This document shows, one piece after another, positions 1-6,908 of a DNA stretch of 64,000 nt. The first letter of the stretch is position 1, and the number at the start of each line of letters is the position of its first letter. Source of the stretch: Mycobacterium sp. IS-1264. GTDB taxonomy: Bacteria; Actinomycetota; Actinomycetes; Mycobacteriales; Mycobacteriaceae. The translations under genes were made by a program, and so were the position numbers. The stretch lies in assembly GCF_001954195.1 (NCBI RefSeq), contig NZ_MBES01000069.1:1-64000 (forward strand). The letters run 5' to 3'. The notes beneath the pieces are model-generated. The model saw only the letters and a list, made by a program, of their open reading frames with translations, was not told where the DNA came from and searched no databases.

Positions 1-128
1 TATCTCCTCTTTTTTTTCTTTTTTTTTTTTTTCGCCCCCGCCGCCCGCGCCCCCGCCGCCCCCCCCCCCCCGGGGGTGGGGGGGGGGGGGGGGCCGGGGG
101 GCGCCCCCCCCCCCCCCCCCCCCCCCGG
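1..128. other. homopolymer-rich window edge, probable sequencing/assembly artefact
   Basis: The first ~128 bases are runs of T, then long uninterrupted runs of C and G with almost no other bases. Nothing similar occurs elsewhere in the window. Ordinary mycobacterial coding sequence resumes at about 130. Homopolymers of this kind at the end of a GC-rich contig are typical of sequencing or assembly error, so I assign no biology to them. Confidence 0.75.
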
Positions 129-129
129 C

Positions 130-264
130 CGGGTCTTCGAGGGCTTCGTCCGCAAACCGGTCGAGCGGCCCGCGCATCGCTGGGTCGTGGTGGAGCCCGA
201 TCGGCCCGCGGGCGCCGGGTCGTCCGGTCAGGTTGAGTTGCAGGGGCAGGAACCGGCAGCATAG
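130..264 (+). CDS. possible 3' end of an upstream gene (partial, unknown function)
   Basis: An open frame emerges from the corrupted edge and reads about 44 codons to a TAG at 262-264, four bases before the glpQ1 start codon. The visible peptide (begins RVFEGFVRKPVERPAH, ends VELQGQEPAA) has ordinary mycobacterial composition with no homopolymer. In M. tuberculosis the gene before glpQ1 on this strand is a membrane protein (Rv3843c). The tight spacing would fit an operon, but I do not recognise the sequence. The 5' part is lost in the artefact, so it may equally be non-coding. Confidence 0.3.
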   Translation, partial: RVFEGFVRKPVERPAHRWVVVEPDRPAGAGSSGQVELQGQEPAA

Positions 265-268
265 GGGT

Positions 269-1093
269 ATGACGTGGGCCGACGAGGTGCTCGACGGGCA
301 TCCCTTTGTCGTAGCCCATAGGGGGGCGTCGGCCGCTCGTCCCGAACACACGCTGGCCGCATACGATCTCGCGCTCAAGGAAGGCGCCGACGGCGTCGAA
401 TGCGATGTGCGGCTGACCCGCGACGGGCATCTTGTTTGCGTGCACGACCGTCGGCTGGATCGGACCTCGACCGGAGCGGGTCTGGTCAGCACGATGACCC
501 TGGCCCAGTTACGCGAGCTCGAATACGGTGCGTGGCACGACAGCTGGCGTCCGGACGGCACGCACGGCGACACCAGCCTGCTGACGTTGGACACGCTCGT
601 CGGCTTGGTTCTGGACTGGCACCGGCCGGTGAAGTTGTTCGTCGAGACCAAGCATCCGGTTCGTTATGGCTCGCTGGTGGAAAGCAAGTTGTTGGCGCTG
701 CTGCACCGCTTCGGCATCGCCGCACCCGCCTCGGCCGACCGGTCCCGCGCGGTGGTGATGTCGTTTTCGGCGGCTGCGGTCTGGCGGATCCGGCGGGCCG
801 CGCCGATGCTGCCCACGGTGCTGTTGGGAAAGACCGCCCGGTACCTCGCCAGCAGCGCGGCCACCGCGGTCGGGGCCACCGCCGTCGGCCCGTCGCTGGC
901 GGCGTTGAAGGAGTATCCGCAACTCGTCGACCGCTCCATCGCCCAGGGCCGCGCGGTCTACTGCTGGAATGTCGACGACTACGAGGACATCGACTTCTGC
1001 CGGGAGGTCGGGGTGGCGTGGCTGGCCACGCACCACCCGGGCCGCACGAAGGCCTGGTTGCAGAACGCCCGCACCGACCGAGTCGGCGACTAG
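269..1093 (+). CDS. glpQ1: glycerophosphodiester phosphodiesterase GlpQ1
   Basis: Predicted 274-aa GDPD-family phosphodiesterase, which hydrolyses glycerophosphodiesters to glycerol-3-phosphate and an alcohol. The N-terminus carries the family signature VVAHRGASAARPEHTLAAY (catalytic HR), followed by the metal-binding EGADGVECDVRLTRDG and a second His in VCVHDRRLDR. These are the expected TIM-barrel active-site elements. I chose the ATG at 269 because the protein then begins MTWADEVL, as in M. tuberculosis Rv3842c; an in-frame start at 233 would add 12 unconserved residues. The 3' end is convergent with the LCP gene (18-bp gap). No signal peptide is visible, so it is probably cytoplasmic. The family assignment is very secure. 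Confidence 0.95.
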   Translation: MTWADEVLDGHPFVVAHRGASAARPEHTLAAYDLALKEGADGVECDVRLTRDGHLVCVHDRRLDRTSTGAGLVSTMTLAQLRELEYGAWHDSWRPDGTHGDTSLLTLDTLVGLVLDWHRPVKLFVETKHPVRYGSLVESKLLALLHRFGIAAPASADRSRAVVMSFSAAAVWRIRRAAPMLPTVLLGKTARYLASSAATAVGATAVGPSLAALKEYPQLVDRSIAQGRAVYCWNVDDYEDIDFCREVGVAWLATHHPGRTKAWLQNARTDRVGD

Positions 1094-1111
1094 TCCGACC
1101 GGCGACGGTCG

Positions 1112-2323
1112 CTACTGCTGTCCCTGCAGCGCCTCGTCGGGCACCGGACGGTCGGCGGCCAGCGCGTCGAACAACTTGGCGGCCACGTCGTGGTTCCACA
1201 CCACCACCGCCCCGGCGTCGCCGCTGCTGAACTGACCGATCGGGACGGTCACCGAGGTGATGGTCCCGTGCAGCGCCCACCCGAGCCGGGCAAGGTCCCA
1301 CACTTGATCCCCCTGATCAACGGTCAGGGCGTCGGCGGCCGCGCGCGGCACCGAGTACCAGCGCACCGGATTCAGCCACACCGCGGGGCTGGACGCGCGG
1401 CGCAACAGCGCCGACATGAACTGCCGTTGGTTGACCATCCGGTCCAGGTCCGCCCGCGGTGTGGCGCGCGACCTGACGTACCCCAGCGCGTTGCGACCCT
1501 CCAGCTTCTGACAGCCGGCCGGCAGGTCGATGCCGGACAGCGGGTCGGTGATCGGCGCGACGGGGCACACGGTGATGCCGCCGAGCGCGTCGACCAGCGC
1601 GGCGAAGCCGCCGAACCCGATCTCGACGTAGTGGTTCAGGCGCAGGCCGGTGGCTTGCTCCACGGTTTGAGTCAGCAGGGCCGCCCCGCCCGTCGCGAAC
1701 GCGGAGTTGATTTTGTCCTTGCCGTGGCCGGGGATCGGCACATACGAATCGCGCGGTATCGAGACCATCGTCGGCGGGGTGCTCGAGCCGAACGACGGCA
1801 CATGCACCAGCAGGATGGTGTCGGTGCGACCGGCGCCGACGTCGCCGCCGGTGGACAGGTCCTGTTGCTGATCGGCGGTAAGGCCCTCGCGGCTGTCCGA
1901 GCCGACGAGCAGCCAGTTCGTCCCGCGCCCGGCCGCGGGCCGGTCGGTGTAGTCCGCGAGCACCGCCGCGCGGTGCAGAGTTTTGTCGAACCAGATGGCC
2001 CCGCCGACGAGGCCCGCGCCGGCCATCAGCGCGGCGATCAGCAGACCCAGTGCCACCCTCCGGCCCCAGCGGCGCTTGCCGCGCTTGCGGCGGGTCCGCG
2101 GCGCGACGGGACGCGGTGGGGGCTGGGATGGGTGCGGCGAGACGCGTTGCGGTACGGGGACATTGACACGGGAGACCGGCGCCGATACCCGGCGCTGTGG
2201 CACCGTCTCGGCGCTCGCGAGCGGCGGACCGCGGTGGATTAGCTGCGGTGGCTCGGGACGCGGCGGGCGCGGCGGGACCGGGTTTTCAGGCCGTCGACGT
2301 TTCGGGGAGCGGTCGCCGATCAC
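1112..2323 (-). CDS. LytR-CpsA-Psr (LCP) family protein
   Basis: 403-aa membrane-anchored LCP protein. Layout: cytoplasmic proline/arginine-rich N-terminus (about 1-85), one membrane segment (about 90-112, LGLLIAALMAGAGLVGGAIW), then the extracytoplasmic LCP domain. LCP signatures present are LLVGSDSRE, GRTDTILLVHV, SIPRDSYV, KINSAFA, and YVRSR followed by DLDRMVNQRQ, which supply the Asp/Arg residues that bind the polyprenyl pyrophosphate head. LCP enzymes attach polymers such as arabinogalactan to peptidoglycan; which ligation this one performs is unknown. GTG start. It lies 9 bp after the DUF2470 gene and is probably cotranscribed from its IdeR-controlled promoter. To my knowledge the M. 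tuberculosis gene here (Rv3840) is only about 137 aa, so this copy looks full length. Confidence 0.88.
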   Translation of the reverse strand: MIGDRSPKRRRPENPVPPRPPRPEPPQLIHRGPPLASAETVPQRRVSAPVSRVNVPVPQRVSPHPSQPPPRPVAPRTRRKRGKRRWGRRVALGLLIAALMAGAGLVGGAIWFDKTLHRAAVLADYTDRPAAGRGTNWLLVGSDSREGLTADQQQDLSTGGDVGAGRTDTILLVHVPSFGSSTPPTMVSIPRDSYVPIPGHGKDKINSAFATGGAALLTQTVEQATGLRLNHYVEIGFGGFAALVDALGGITVCPVAPITDPLSGIDLPAGCQKLEGRNALGYVRSRATPRADLDRMVNQRQFMSALLRRASSPAVWLNPVRWYSVPRAAADALTVDQGDQVWDLARLGWALHGTITSVTVPIGQFSSGDAGAVVVWNHDVAAKLFDALAADRPVPDEALQGQQ

Positions 2324-2332
2324 CCAAATAAC

Positions 2333-3133
2333 TTACCGGCGGGCGCGCAGCCCGTTGATGAACGGGCAGCCCATCAGCACCCGGATCGCCTGTCTCAGCC
2401 CGACCATGTCGTCCACCGGTTTGTGGAAGGGCAGCCGGACGTCATGGTCGCCGTCGTTGCCTTCGATGCGAAACCGCATGCCGTAGCGGTCCAGCCCGAG
2501 CGGCCGGACGCGGCCGCGGCGCAGCGGCGCCGGCAGCCGGGATACCAGCCGCGCGACCACGTCGCCGTGGGCCTTGTCCAGGTGCCACAGCAAGCTCGAC
2601 TCGACCTCGCAGAAGGGGTCGGGGCGAGCAGCCAGCAGGTCCGCCACGCTGATGGCCTCGGCGCCGGTCGCGTCGGTCACCACCACGGACGCGATCTCGA
2701 GTCGCAGCAGCGCGTATCGCTGCTCCGTGCCATCCGAAGGCATCGACCGGGGGGTGTCGATTTGCAGCAACGCCGGATCCGGACACTCGGTGGCGATCAG
2801 ATCGAGCGTCTTCGTCACCGCGCCCGGCGGGACCTGCTGCAGGCGGCCGCGGACCCACACCAGGGAGCGGACGGGTTCGCGCAGCGGTAGCGGCGCGTAG
2901 TCGGTCAGCTCGAGCAGCGCCTGCGCACCATCGACGCCGGCGGCCCCGCCGTCTCGGTCCGCCGGCAGCGCCACGGCGAAGGACCCGTCGTGCATGAGGT
3001 GGTGCACCGGCGTGGCGACCGGTTCCTCGCGCGCGTTCTCGTTTTCGATGGCCAGGAGCGCGCCGCCGGCGCGGGTGCAGGCGCTGCGGATGCGTTCGGC
3101 AGTCGTCGGCGCGGCGCTGGTCAGCGGTAACAT
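2333..3133 (-). CDS. DUF2470-domain protein, Rv3839-like, iron-regulated
   Basis: 266-aa cytoplasmic protein matching the mycobacterial Rv3839 family. The N-terminal half resembles the split FMN-binding barrel/heme-oxygenase-like fold (VHHLMHDGSFAVALP, ending near LLQIDTPRSMPSDG). The C-terminal half is a DUF2470-type module (SVADLLAARPDPFCEVESSLLWHLDKAHGD, then DGDHDVRLPF) of the kind fused to HugZ/heme-utilisation proteins. Biochemical activity is unknown; haem or iron handling is inferred from family and regulation. The start ATG is fixed by 3133 and lies about 16 bp from an IdeR-like box. It is the first gene of an apparent operon with the LCP gene downstream. Confidence 0.85.
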   Translation of the reverse strand: MLPLTSAAPTTAERIRSACTRAGGALLAIENENAREEPVATPVHHLMHDGSFAVALPADRDGGAAGVDGAQALLELTDYAPLPLREPVRSLVWVRGRLQQVPPGAVTKTLDLIATECPDPALLQIDTPRSMPSDGTEQRYALLRLEIASVVVTDATGAEAISVADLLAARPDPFCEVESSLLWHLDKAHGDVVARLVSRLPAPLRRGRVRPLGLDRYGMRFRIEGNDGDHDVRLPFHKPVDDMVGLRQAIRVLMGCPFINGLRARR

Positions 3134-3148
3134 CGTTCTCCAATCGAA

Positions 3149-3172
3149 TTAGGCAAGCCTAAGTTAACTTAG
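3149..3172. promoter_or_regulatory. IdeR (iron box)-type operator, two overlapping sites
   Basis: TTAGGCAAGCCTAAGTTAA at 3149-3167 matches the 19-bp mycobacterial iron-box consensus TTAGGTTAGGCTAACCTAA at 14 of 19 positions by my count. Overlapping it, CTAAGTTAACTTAG at 3159-3172 is a perfect 14-bp palindrome, suggesting a second dimer site. It sits 16-39 bp upstream of the DUF2470 start and also in the divergent gap before pheA. Iron-dependent repression of Rv3839 by IdeR is established for M. tuberculosis as I recall it; extending it here is inference. Confidence 0.75.
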
Positions 3173-3225
3173 ATCACGGGGCGCCGCAAGCCTTGTTTGG
3201 CGGTGGCCGCCGTTAGGGTTGGAGC

Positions 3226-4185
3226 GTGGTCCGCATTGCCTATCTGGGTCCCGAAGGGACCTTCACCGAGGCGGCGCTGCTCCAGATGACGTCGGCGGGG
3301 CTGGTTCCCGACCAGGGGCCGGATGCCTTGCGCCGGTTGCCGATCGAGAGCACGCCGACGGCGCTGGACGCCGTCCGCAACGGCGACGCCGACTACGCGT
3401 GCGTGCCGATCGAGAACTCGATCGACGGGTCGGTGATGGCCACCCTGGACAGCCTCGCCATCGGTTCGCCGCTGCAGATTTTCGCCGAGACCACGCTGGA
3501 CGTCGCGTTCAGCATCGTCGTCAAACCCGGGCGCAGCGCCGCCGACGTGCGGACGGTGGCCGCGTTCCCGGTGGCCGCGGCCCAGGTGCGGCAATGGCTC
3601 ACCGCGCACCTGCCCAACACCGAACTGCGACCCGCCTACTCCAACGCCGATGCCGCGCGGCAGGTGGCCGAGGGCAACGCCGACGCCGGGGTGACCTCGC
3701 CGCTGGCCGCCGCGCATTGGGGGCTCGCGGCCCTGGCCGATGGTGTGGTCGACGAGCCCAACGCCCGCACCCGCTTCGTGCTGGCCGGACTGCCGGGGCC
3801 GCCGCCGGCCCGCACCGGCGCCGACCGGACGTCGGTGGTGCTGCGCGTCGACAACCAACCCGGGGCGCTGTTGGGCGCGCTCGCCGAATTCGGCATCCGC
3901 GGCATCGACCTCACCCGGATCGAATCCCGGCCGACCCGCACCGAGTTGGGCACCTACCTGTTCTTCGCCGACTGCGTCGGCCACGTCGACGACGACGCCG
4001 TCGCCGAGGCACTCAAGGCGCTGCACCGTCGTTGTGCCAACGTGCGATACCTGGGTTCGTGGCCGACGGGCGTGGCCGCCGGGGTGCTGCCGCCGCCGGC
4101 GGACGAGGCGTCACGCTGGCTGGCGCGGCTGCGGGCGGGCAAATCGGAGCCGGCCCAGGATGCGGCGTCGGGGTTTGCGCAATGA
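3226..4185 (+). CDS. pheA: prephenate dehydratase PheA
   Basis: 319-aa monofunctional prephenate dehydratase, converting prephenate to phenylpyruvate in phenylalanine biosynthesis. The catalytic domain spans about residues 1-190 (RIAYLGPEGTFTEAA; CVPIENSIDGSV; GVTSPLAAAHWGL; TRFVLAGLPG). The C-terminal ACT regulatory domain runs about 200-280 (SVVLRVDNQPGALLGALAEFGIRGIDLTRIESRPTR, containing GALL and ESRP), which gives phenylalanine feedback in this family. The GTG start at 3226 has GGAG at 3221, close but in keeping with the M. tuberculosis N-terminus MVRIAYLGPEG. The stop overlaps the next start (ATGA), so translation of the downstream phosphatase is coupled. Confidence 0.96.
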   Translation: MVRIAYLGPEGTFTEAALLQMTSAGLVPDQGPDALRRLPIESTPTALDAVRNGDADYACVPIENSIDGSVMATLDSLAIGSPLQIFAETTLDVAFSIVVKPGRSAADVRTVAAFPVAAAQVRQWLTAHLPNTELRPAYSNADAARQVAEGNADAGVTSPLAAAHWGLAALADGVVDEPNARTRFVLAGLPGPPPARTGADRTSVVLRVDNQPGALLGALAEFGIRGIDLTRIESRPTRTELGTYLFFADCVGHVDDDAVAEALKALHRRCANVRYLGSWPTGVAAGVLPPPADEASRWLARLRAGKSEPAQDAASGFAQ

Positions 4186-4868
4186 GCGGTCGTCTGGTGC
4201 TGGTGCGGCACGGCCAGTCCTACGGCAACGTCGAGCGCCGGCTGGACACCCGGCCGCCCGGCGCCGAGCTGACGCCGAAGGGTCGTGACCAGGCCCGGGC
4301 GTTCGCCCGCGGCTCCGGCCGGCCGGCGATGCTCACGCACTCGATCGCCACCCGGGCGTCGCAGACGGCCGCGGTGATCGGTGCCGCGCTCGACGTCGCC
4401 GCCCACGAGGTCGTCGGCATTCACGAGGTGCAGGTGGGGGAACTGGAAGACCGCAGCGATGACGACGCCGTCGCGGAATTCAACGCCATCTACGACCGGT
4501 GGCACCACGGCGAGCTCGACATACCCCTGCCCGGCGGCGAGTCCGGCAACGAGGTGTTGGACCGCTACGTGCCGGTGCTCACCGACCTGCGGATGCGCTA
4601 CCTCGACGACGACGAGTGGGACGGCGACATCGTCGTCGTCAGCCACGGCGCGGCGATCCGGCTGGCCTCCGCGGTACTGGCGGGAGTGGACGGAAACTTC
4701 GCGCTGGACAACCACCTGGGCAACGCCGAGTCGGTGGTGTTGGCCCCGATCACCGATGGGCGGTGGAGTTGTTTGCGGTGGGGAACGCTGACGCCGCCGT
4801 TCTACCCACAACCCGCTGCCACGCCCGTTGCGGACGCGGTGCGGTCAGGCACCGACCCGATGGGCTGA
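4182..4868 (+). CDS. histidine phosphatase family protein (phosphoglycerate-mutase-like)
   Basis: 228-aa member of the histidine phosphatase superfamily. The N-terminal RHG motif (LVLVRHGQSYGN) supplies the nucleophilic His. HEVQVGELED carries the conserved acidic residue, and VVVSHGAAIRL supplies the second catalytic His. Substrate unknown; the M. tuberculosis orthologue Rv3837c is annotated phosphoglycerate mutase but such proteins are often broad phosphatases. The start ATG at 4182 overlaps the pheA stop, and the same open frame extending 5' runs antiphase through pheA and is not real. It ends convergent with a small Cys-rich gene 8 bp away. Confidence 0.88.
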   Translation: MSGRLVLVRHGQSYGNVERRLDTRPPGAELTPKGRDQARAFARGSGRPAMLTHSIATRASQTAAVIGAALDVAAHEVVGIHEVQVGELEDRSDDDAVAEFNAIYDRWHHGELDIPLPGGESGNEVLDRYVPVLTDLRMRYLDDDEWDGDIVVVSHGAAIRLASAVLAGVDGNFALDNHLGNAESVVLAPITDGRWSCLRWGTLTPPFYPQPAATPVADAVRSGTDPMG

Positions 4869-4876
4869 CGGGGCGA

Positions 4877-5083
4877 TCAAACGGCCAGCGCGACCGAGTC
4901 GGCGGTGCAGCCGCAGCCCACGGCGTCGCAGTCGATGACGAACGCGTGCGGCAACAGCTCGGGACTGGCGCAGTCCGGCTCGGTGCACTCCGACCGGTGC
5001 AGCCAATGGCGAATGATGGTGCCGTGGCAGTGATCTAGTCCTGCCCGGCAGTCGCGGCAGTCCGTGTTCATGAGTGAGTTCAT
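4877..5083 (-). CDS. small Cys/His-rich conserved protein
   Basis: 68-aa protein starting MNSLMNTDCRDC, with an alternative ATG at 5071. It has eight cysteines, mostly in CxxC-like pairs (CRDCRAGLDHC, ECTEPDC, CDAVGCGC) plus histidines (HCHG, HWLH), suggesting metal binding such as zinc; this is inference from spacing. Similar short proteins sit beside the metallopeptidase gene in other actinobacteria as I recall it. Third gene of the Rv3835-Rv3836-like operon, 37 bp after the metallopeptidase stop. It is short enough to be skipped by automatic annotation. Function unknown. Confidence 0.65.
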   Translation of the reverse strand: MNSLMNTDCRDCRAGLDHCHGTIIRHWLHRSECTEPDCASPELLPHAFVIDCDAVGCGCTADSVALAV

Positions 5084-5120
5084 AGCACCCGGCGCGGACA
5101 AATCCGGGATGCCGCGCCCG

Positions 5121-5471
5121 TCAGGCCCAGCCCAGTTCGTGCAATCGGTCGTCGTCGATGCCGAAGTGGTGGGCGATTTCGTGGATGACCGTGATCGCCA
5201 CCTCCTCGACGACCTCCTCGTCGGATTCGCAGACGTCCAGCAACGCATCGCGGTAGATCGTGATGGCGTCCGGCAGCGCTCCGCCGTAGTCGGAGTCCCG
5301 CTCGGTCAACGCCACGCCTTCGTAGAGGCCGAGCAGTTCGGTGTCTTCGGGATGGCGGTCTTCGACGAGCACGACGACGTTGTCCATCGCTGCCGTCAAC
5401 TCGGGCGGGATGAGGTCGAGCGCGTCGGAGACCAACTCGTCGAACCGCTGCGGATCCATCCGCACGGCCAC
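5121..5471 (-). CDS. zincin-like metallopeptidase family protein (Rv3836-like)
   Basis: 116-aa protein with an intact zinc-metallopeptidase motif HEIAHHFGID (HExxH followed by a third ligand region) near residues 100-108, and ITIYRDAL and VVVLVEDRH typical of the short MPN/zincin DUF1025 type family. Substrate unknown. It starts with GTG at 5471, only 3 bp after the stop of the septum-formation-family gene, so the two are very likely cotranscribed. An ATG at 5459 (MDPQRF) is an alternative start. No signal peptide, so presumably cytoplasmic. Confidence 0.82.
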   Translation of the reverse strand: MAVRMDPQRFDELVSDALDLIPPELTAAMDNVVVLVEDRHPEDTELLGLYEGVALTERDSDYGGALPDAITIYRDALLDVCESDEEVVEEVAITVIHEIAHHFGIDDDRLHELGWA

Positions 5472-5474
5472 CGG

Positions 5475-6797
5475 TTACCCCGCGGGTGGTGCGGCCGGCG
5501 CGGGCGGCGGTTCCGGTGCGGGCGCCGGTGGCGGTGCTCCGCCGTCCGCTGGGGGCGGCGGCCCTTCTGGAGGCGGTTGCGTGGCCGGAGCCTGTGACGC
5601 CGGCTCGCGGGGTGGGGTCACGACCGGCTGTTGCTGCGGAAGGTGCTGATTGTTCGGCGGGATGGCGTCCGGCGGCGAGCTGGGCTCCGGGGCTTGAACC
5701 GGAATCGGCGGCATCGTGAGCCGCTCCTCGGGGATGTCCGGCGGTGGGATCGGGGGCTGACCGTTGATCAGCAGCTGCCCCTTGGCGTGGTTCACCAGCG
5801 TGGCCCAGCCCCCGTTGCCCAGGCTGGCGCCGATGCTGCAGGCGACCTCACGGCTGCCCGCCTGCCAGCTGGGCAGCGACACAGTGGGGTAGATCAGCGT
5901 GAGGGTGGTGGTGCGCAACTTGACGGGCGCGAGGAAGGCGTCGGTCATCTTGGTGCAGGAGTCTTTGATGAAGCCGTCCTGCTCGGGCTCGGCGGGCAGG
6001 GGACCGCGGAACCGCTCACCGAGGTTGACCGTGCCGGTGATCTCCATCGCGTGCGGCGCCGCGCAGTCGACGGGAACGTCGATGGGTTGGTTGGTCGCCG
6101 GGTCGATGCTCAGGCAGGTGCCGGCGGGCCAGACCTTGGACTGGTCGATGTCGGCGACCTTGCCCTTGAACGCGGCCTGTTGGTTGTTCAGCCCGGGCAG
6201 CTGCAGACCGCACAGCATGCGGCGCTCGCCGGCCTGACGCCACGCCCGGTCACCCGACCACAGCATGCTGACGATGAACTTGCCGTTGGGATCGAACTTG
6301 GGCCCGAGGTAGCGACGCGCGGCGGCCTCGCACTGTTCCTGGCTGATCTGCTGAATACGCGCGGGCGACGGCGGGGCCGCGTTGGGCCCGTACTCCGAGC
6401 CCGGGAACGTCCGCATGTCGACGGACTCGGCGACCTCGAACTTGTGGTCGTCCGCGCAGTTGACGATGCTCGCCGACTCCGGCGTGATGTCGGGCCACAT
6501 CAGGCAGTCGCCGCTCTTGGCGCGGTTGAAGGCGGCGTCGCTCTTGGCCCCGGTGCTTGGCACCGGACCGCTGTCGAGGTAGCCGGCCAGCCGCCCCTGT
6601 CCGCCGCCGACCGGGATCGCGGTCACCAGCCCGGCGATCAGCAGGCCGCCGAGGGCGAAGAGGAGCAATGCCCGCCTGGTCGCGGTCGCCTGCAAGCCGC
6701 GCGGCCACGGGAACGCGGCCGGCGGCCGTCCCGCCTCCCCGGCTGCGGGGCCGGGCGGGGAAACTTCCGCTTCGGGGGTATCCAACATCGGCTCCAT
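5475..6797 (-). CDS. septum formation family membrane protein (Rv3835-like)
   Basis: 440-aa protein. A short cytoplasmic N-terminus (about 1-40) precedes one transmembrane helix (about 43-62, ALLLFALGGLLIAGLVTAI), then a large extracytoplasmic region with two repeated septum-formation-type modules, each with paired cysteines (SGDCLMWP...IVNCADDHKFEVAES and GTCLSIDP...VDCAAPHAMEITG). The last ~90 residues are a proline-rich tail (many PPP and PEP). Function in mycobacteria is not established; the domain name derives from actinobacterial septum proteins. Divergent from serS, 111 bp apart. First gene of a three-gene operon with the metallopeptidase and the Cys-rich protein. Confidence 0.8.
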   Translation of the reverse strand: MEPMLDTPEAEVSPPGPAAGEAGRPPAAFPWPRGLQATATRRALLLFALGGLLIAGLVTAIPVGGGQGRLAGYLDSGPVPSTGAKSDAAFNRAKSGDCLMWPDITPESASIVNCADDHKFEVAESVDMRTFPGSEYGPNAAPPSPARIQQISQEQCEAAARRYLGPKFDPNGKFIVSMLWSGDRAWRQAGERRMLCGLQLPGLNNQQAAFKGKVADIDQSKVWPAGTCLSIDPATNQPIDVPVDCAAPHAMEITGTVNLGERFRGPLPAEPEQDGFIKDSCTKMTDAFLAPVKLRTTTLTLIYPTVSLPSWQAGSREVACSIGASLGNGGWATLVNHAKGQLLINGQPPIPPPDIPEERLTMPPIPVQAPEPSSPPDAIPPNNQHLPQQQPVVTPPREPASQAPATQPPPEGPPPPADGGAPPPAPAPEPPPAPAAPPAG

Positions 6798-6908
6798 TCT
6801 GACAGGAGCCGCGGAGCCGCGTGACGGATGTGGCGCATGTGCGTCGTGTTATCGCCTGCGGCGGTGCTGCGCGACGCTGCCGCGCGGGCCAAAAGTAGTC
6901 TTCAGGCC

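Noticed and set aside
3219..4868. A single 549-codon frame suggesting a fusion of pheA and the phosphatase
   Set aside because: The first 321 codons are an out-of-phase reading of pheA; the real phosphatase starts at ATG 4182 with the RHG motif just inside.
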